Origin: Xanthobacteraceae bacterium
Lineage (GTDB): Bacteria > Pseudomonadota > Alphaproteobacteria > Rhizobiales > Xanthobacteraceae
Direction: 5' to 3'
Assembly: GCA_030037105.1 (NCBI GenBank)
Contig: JASHRY010000230.1
Span: 1-8,116, forward strand
DNA: 8,116 nt
This document shows positions 5,050-8,116 of this stretch, in pieces. The position numbers were made by a program, and so were the translations under genes. The notes beneath the pieces are model-generated. The model saw only the letters and a list, made by a program, of their open reading frames with translations, did not search any database and was not told the DNA's origin. The stretch's first letter is position 1. The number at the start of each line of letters is the position of its first letter.

Positions 5050-6507
5050 ATGGCCATGTACGACAATCTCCTCGCCAACGTGCCGATCGATCTGTGGATC
5101 GGCGGCAAATGGCGCAAATCCTCCGACGGCGGCCGCTTCGACGTGATCGATCCGGCGACCGAGAACAAGGTCGCTTCGGTCGCCAGCGCCACGGTCGAGG
5201 ACGCCAAGGCCGCGCTCGACGCGGCGGCGGCGGCGTTTCCCGGCTGGGCTGCGAGAAAGCCGCGCGAGCGCGGCGAGATTCTGCGCAAGTCCTTCGAGCT
5301 CATCATGCGCGACGCCGAGCGGCTCGCCAAGCTCATCACCATCGAGAACGGCAAGGCGCTGTCCGACTCGCGCGGCGAGGTCGCCTACGCCGCCGAGTTC
5401 TTCCGCTGGTACGCCGAGGAGGCGGTGCGCAATCTCGGCGACTTCGGCCGCGCGCCGGCTTCCGGCGCCCGCATCCTCGTGCATCGCAGGCCGGCCGGCA
5501 TCGCCGTCTTGGTGACGCCGTGGAATTTTCCCGCCGCCATGGCGACGCGCAAGATCGGCCCGGCGCTCGCCGCTGGCTGCACGGTCGTGCTCAAGCCCGC
5601 TTCCGATACGCCGCTCACCATGCTCGCCTTGATGCCGATCCTGGAAGAAGCGGGCGTGCCGGCGGGCGCGGTCAACGTCATTCCCTCGCGCTCCTCCGGC
5701 AAGGTGGTGAGCGCCATGCTGCACGATCCGCGCGTGCGCGTGGTCTCGTTCACCGGCTCGACCGAGGTCGGCCGAAAACTGCTGCACGAGGCCGCCGACA
5801 ACGTGGTCAAGCCGGCGATGGAATTGGGCGGCAACGCCCCGTTCATCGTGTTCGAGGACGCCGACATCGACGCCGCGATCGAGGGCGCCATGGTCGCCAA
5901 GATGCGCAACATGGGCGAAGCCTGCACGGCGGCGAACCGCTTCTATGTGCACGAGAAGGTGCATGACGCGTTCGCCAAAAAGCTCACCGCCAAGATGGCC
6001 GGGCTGAAAATGGGCAACGGCCTCGACGACGGCGTGGCGCTCGGCCCGCTGGTCAACAAGGACGGTCTCGACAAGGTGATGGAGTTGGTCGACGACGCGG
6101 TGAAGAAGGGCGCCAAGGTCCTGACCGGCGGCAAGGCGCCCGCCGGCCCCGGTTACTTCTATCCGGCCACCGTGCTCGCCAACGTGCCCGACGACGCCAA
6201 AATGCTCAACGAGGAGATTTTCGGCCCGGTCGCGTCGATCCAGAGCTTCAAGTCCGAGGACGAGGTGGTGACGCGCGCCAACGACACCGAATACGGGCTG
6301 GTCGCCTACCTCTATACCAGGGATCTGAGCCGCGGCCTGCGCGTCTCTGAAAAACTCGACTTCGGCATGATCGGATTGAACCGCGGCCTCGTGTCCGATC
6401 CGGCCGCGCCGTTCGGCGGCATGAAGCAGTCGGGCATCGGCCGCGAAGGCGCGCACGAAGGGCTGATGGAATTTTTGGAGACGCAATACGTGTCGGTGAA
6501 TTGGTGA
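5050..6507 (+). CDS. NAD(P)-dependent succinate-semialdehyde dehydrogenase-type aldehyde dehydrogenase
   Basis: A 485-residue ALDH-superfamily enzyme that oxidises an aldehyde to its acid; the overall sequence is closest to GabD (succinate semialdehyde to succinate). Motifs are VTPWNFP (155-161), KPAS (182-185), the Rossmann segment FTGSTEVG (234-241), the general base Glu 258 in MELGGNAPFIVFEDADID, the catalytic Cys 292 in GEACTAANR, EEIFGP (388-393) and PFGGMKQSGIGREG (454-467). It is full length with no missing core residue. Unlike E. coli GabD (CVCANR), the position two after the catalytic Cys is Ala, so no vicinal disulfide is possible. The start at 5050 (MAMYDN) follows AGAAGG; 5056 is also possible. 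Its neighbours suggest it removes an aldehyde made or used by the E1/E2 complex. The true substrate could differ from succinate semialdehyde. Confidence 0.9.
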   Translation: MAMYDNLLANVPIDLWIGGKWRKSSDGGRFDVIDPATENKVASVASATVEDAKAALDAAAAAFPGWAARKPRERGEILRKSFELIMRDAERLAKLITIENGKALSDSRGEVAYAAEFFRWYAEEAVRNLGDFGRAPASGARILVHRRPAGIAVLVTPWNFPAAMATRKIGPALAAGCTVVLKPASDTPLTMLALMPILEEAGVPAGAVNVIPSRSSGKVVSAMLHDPRVRVVSFTGSTEVGRKLLHEAADNVVKPAMELGGNAPFIVFEDADIDAAIEGAMVAKMRNMGEACTAANRFYVHEKVHDAFAKKLTAKMAGLKMGNGLDDGVALGPLVNKDGLDKVMELVDDAVKKGAKVLTGGKAPAGPGYFYPATVLANVPDDAKMLNEEIFGPVASIQSFKSEDEVVTRANDTEYGLVAYLYTRDLSRGLRVSEKLDFGMIGLNRGLVSDPAAPFGGMKQSGIGREGAHEGLMEFLETQYVSVNW

Positions 6508-6531
6508 GACGATCAAATGACGTTTTATCCC

Positions 6532-6553
6532 CCGTCATGCCCGGCAGTGACGG
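6532..6553. repeat. Small inverted repeat between ALDH and E2
   Basis: CCGTCA (6532-6537) and TGACGG (6548-6553) flank TGCCCGGCAG. The left half reads CCCGTCATGCCCGG, a string often seen in dispersed intergenic repeats of Hyphomicrobiales. It sits in the 59-base gap between ALDH and E2, upstream of the E2 ribosome site TGAGGG (6555-6560). It is unlikely to be a terminator because no T-tract follows. Confidence 0.45.
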
Positions 6554-6566
6554 CTGAGGGAATGCA

Positions 6567-7916
6567 ATGAACATCCTCATGCCGCAGCTCGGCGAGACCG
6601 TCGCCGAGGGAAAAATCACCAAATGGTTCAAGTCGGCCGGCGACCTAGTACAGCTGGGCGATAATCTGTTCGAGATCGAGACCGACAAAGTGTCGATGGA
6701 GGTGCCGGCGACGGAGGCCGGCGTCCTTAGCGAAATCCGCGTGGTAGAAGGCGAAGTGGCTCCGGTCGGCGCCATCGTCGGCGTCATCGGAGCAGCAGGC
6801 AGCGCGACGGTGCCCAGTGCGCCCGCCAAAGCGACACCGGCGACCGCCGCTGCAGTGAAAGCGGCCGCGCCTCCGACCGGATACGAAAGCAATCCGGAAC
6901 CGTCCCCAACCACCGGTACGCAGCGCCCTTCGCAGCCGATCAAGCTCGATCCGTTCTTCGAGGTGCGCACGCCCGAACGCAATTTCGGCTCGGCGCGGCT
7001 TGCCGGCGGCGTCACCGTCACGCCGCTGGCGCGCCGGCTGGCGAGCGAAGCCGGGATCGATCTCTCACGCCTGCGCGGCTCCGGCCCGCACGGCCGCATC
7101 GTCGCCCGCGACGTCGAGAGCGCGCCGCGGCCGGTGGCGCCGCATCTTGCGCGCGCCGCCCTGACGGAAGGCCCGAGCGCCGACCAAGTCAAGACATTCT
7201 ACGATCCGGCAAGCTACGAGGAGGTGCCGCTCGACGGCATGCGCCGCACTATCGCGGCGCGCCTCACCCAGGCGACGCAAACCATCCCGCATTTCTATCT
7301 CACCGCCGACATCGTCATCGATCGCCTGAAAGCGTTGCGCGAGGAAGCTAACACCGCCGTGCCTAAAGGTCGCGACGGCAATCCTTTGTTCAAGCTCTCG
7401 CTCAACGATTTCATCATCCGCGCGCTCGCGCTCGCCTTGCAGCGCGTGCCGGCGGCGAACGCGGTGTGGGCCGGCGACCGCATCCTGCGCTTCAAGCATT
7501 CCGACGTCGGCGTCGCGGTGGCGCTCGACGGCGGCTTGATCGCGCCGGTCATCCGCAGCGCGGAATTGAAATCACCCAGCGCGATCTCGATGGAGGTGAA
7601 GGACCTTGCGGCGCGCGCCAGGGAGAGGAAGCTCAAGCCGCAGGACTATCAGGGCGGTTCCTCGGCGGTCTCCAATCTCGGCATGTACGGCGTGCGCGAA
7701 TTTACCGCCATCATCAATCCGCCGCACGCGACCATCCTCGCGGTCGGCGCCGCGCGCCGGCAGGCGATCGAGACAGCAGCGGGCGACGTCGCCTTCGCCA
7801 GCATGCTCACGGTGACGCTCGCCTGCGACCACCGCGTAGTCGACGGCGCGCTCGGCGCCGAGCTTCTGGCCGCGGTCAAGACCCTGATCGAAACGCCGGT
7901 GGCGATGCTGGTTTAG
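6567..7916 (+). CDS. 2-oxo-acid dehydrogenase complex E2, dihydrolipoamide acyltransferase
   Basis: A 449-residue, three-domain E2 core protein that accepts the acyl group from E1 on lipoate and transfers it to CoA. Residues 1-76 are one lipoyl domain, with the lipoylated Lys 41 in EIETDKVSMEVPA. Residues about 77-148 are an Ala/Pro/Thr-rich flexible linker. Residues about 149-183 are the peripheral-subunit-binding domain (VTPLARRLASEAGIDLSRLRGSGPHGRIVARDV), which docks E1 or E3. Residues about 216-449 are the catalytic domain with PHFYLTADI (241-249), SLNDFIIRALALALQRVPAAN (278-298), SNLGMYG (369-375) and the active-site DHRVVDG (421-427; His 422, Asp 426). The catalytic domain looks PDH-like, whereas the lipoyl motif is between PDH and oxoglutarate types. 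TGAGGG (6555-6560) is the ribosome site, 6 bases from the ATG. No E3 gene follows within the window. Confidence 0.94.
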   Translation: MNILMPQLGETVAEGKITKWFKSAGDLVQLGDNLFEIETDKVSMEVPATEAGVLSEIRVVEGEVAPVGAIVGVIGAAGSATVPSAPAKATPATAAAVKAAAPPTGYESNPEPSPTTGTQRPSQPIKLDPFFEVRTPERNFGSARLAGGVTVTPLARRLASEAGIDLSRLRGSGPHGRIVARDVESAPRPVAPHLARAALTEGPSADQVKTFYDPASYEEVPLDGMRRTIAARLTQATQTIPHFYLTADIVIDRLKALREEANTAVPKGRDGNPLFKLSLNDFIIRALALALQRVPAANAVWAGDRILRFKHSDVGVAVALDGGLIAPVIRSAELKSPSAISMEVKDLAARARERKLKPQDYQGGSSAVSNLGMYGVREFTAIINPPHATILAVGAARRQAIETAAGDVAFASMLTVTLACDHRVVDGALGAELLAAVKTLIETPVAMLV

Positions 7917-8116
7917 TACCCGCTTTCACCGTTCCCTAATTCAGGAGGAATCTTTGACGCAGCAGACCCCCTCCCCAACCCTCCCCCTTTCAGGGAAGGG
8001 AAGAGCGTCGCGGACCGCGCGCCGGGCGGAGCACTCTTCAGCGATTCCAGATACTAGAGCAGATTCCGGTTGATTTCACGCATAGCCTGCATGCCTGAAA
8101 TAGTTTGAAGCTTCGC
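7917..8116 (+). other. 3' non-coding region with orphan ribosome site and repeat hairpins
   Basis: There is no convincing gene in these 200 bases. AGGAGG (7943-7948) is a strong Shine-Dalgarno site 5 bases before TTG (7954). The resulting frame stops at 8073 after 39 low-complexity codons and runs through a C-rich repeat (7966-8005), so I do not call it a gene. At 8073-8101, ATTTCA/TGAAAT and GCAT/ATGC arms stack into a 10-bp interrupted hairpin, preceded by CTAGAGCAGATTCCGG, which looks like another dispersed-repeat start. The next gene of the operon, perhaps E3, could begin beyond the edge. Confidence 0.5.

Noticed and set aside
4933..6516. 527-codon open frame on the minus strand opposite the aldehyde dehydrogenase
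   Set aside because: Its translation is rich in His, Arg, Gly and Ala with no domain, as expected for the antisense of a GC-rich gene. The plus strand encodes a complete ALDH with all motifs.
1754..7916. Calling the cluster a canonical acetoin (aco) operon or the housekeeping PDH
   Set aside because: E1 sequences lean to the acetoin type, but acoX, acoR and E3 are absent, E2 is a three-domain PDH-like form and the E1-alpha loop is atypical. Housekeeping alphaproteobacterial PDH normally has a lipoyl-fused E1-beta, which this lacks.
7954..8073. TTG-started 39-codon frame after a good ribosome site
   Set aside because: Low-complexity translation through a C-rich repeat, with no recognisable protein. 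Kept only as a finding about the orphan ribosome site.

Overview
The window reads as a chromosomal stretch from a GC-rich alphaproteobacterium, most likely Hyphomicrobiales (Bradyrhizobium/Rhodopseudomonas/Xanthobacteraceae-like). The reasons are an alphaproteobacteria-restricted DUF4167 gene, short structured dispersed repeats of the kind scattered through those genomes (cores GTGGGAACCGGTTTTC and GTAGCCCGGA), and high-GC codon use with long antisense shadow frames. Family assignments come from recognising sequence motifs by eye; no database search was possible.

Layout: (1) 1-70, the 3' tail of a plus-strand gene, possibly prmC. (2) 71-509, a long non-coding leader. (3) 510-1208, a DUF4167 protein with a basic N-terminus and a Gln/Pro-rich tail. 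(4) 1217-1320, a dispersed repeat plus a perfect 11-bp hairpin that closes two convergent genes. (5) 1319-1594 (minus), a small two-helix membrane protein (DUF6460-like). (6) 1754-4087, a tight operon of 2-oxo-acid dehydrogenase E1-alpha, E1-beta and a small single-domain cupin. (7) 4088-5049, a break in that cluster. It holds a minus-strand RelE-type toxin and ribbon-helix-helix antitoxin with their own sigma70-like promoter and overlapping palindrome, bracketed by inverted copies of a dispersed repeat. (8) 5050-7916, a succinate-semialdehyde-dehydrogenase-type aldehyde dehydrogenase followed by a complete E2 acyltransferase. (9) 7917-8116, non-coding, with an orphan strong Shine-Dalgarno site and two repeat-like hairpins.

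Working together: E1-alpha/E1-beta and E2 supply two of the three components of a 2-oxo-acid (or acetoin-type) dehydrogenase complex. No E3 (dihydrolipoamide dehydrogenase) is in the window; it may lie just downstream or be shared from elsewhere. E1-alpha keeps the thiamine diphosphate motif but has SYAIVGAH where PDH and acetoin E1-alpha have a Gly-Asn-Gly-Ile-Val-Gly loop, so its substrate is uncertain. The aldehyde dehydrogenase and cupin suggest a catabolic module that makes both an acyl-CoA and an aldehyde, analogous to acetoin cleavage plus AcoD, but that is inference. The toxin-antitoxin pair looks like a later insertion splitting an originally continuous E1-cupin-ALDH-E2 cluster.

The most interesting points are the divergent E1-alpha loop within an orphan-specificity complex, and the repeat-bracketed toxin-antitoxin module with a readable promoter/operator. 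I saw no CRISPR array, tRNA, rRNA, transposase or phage gene.
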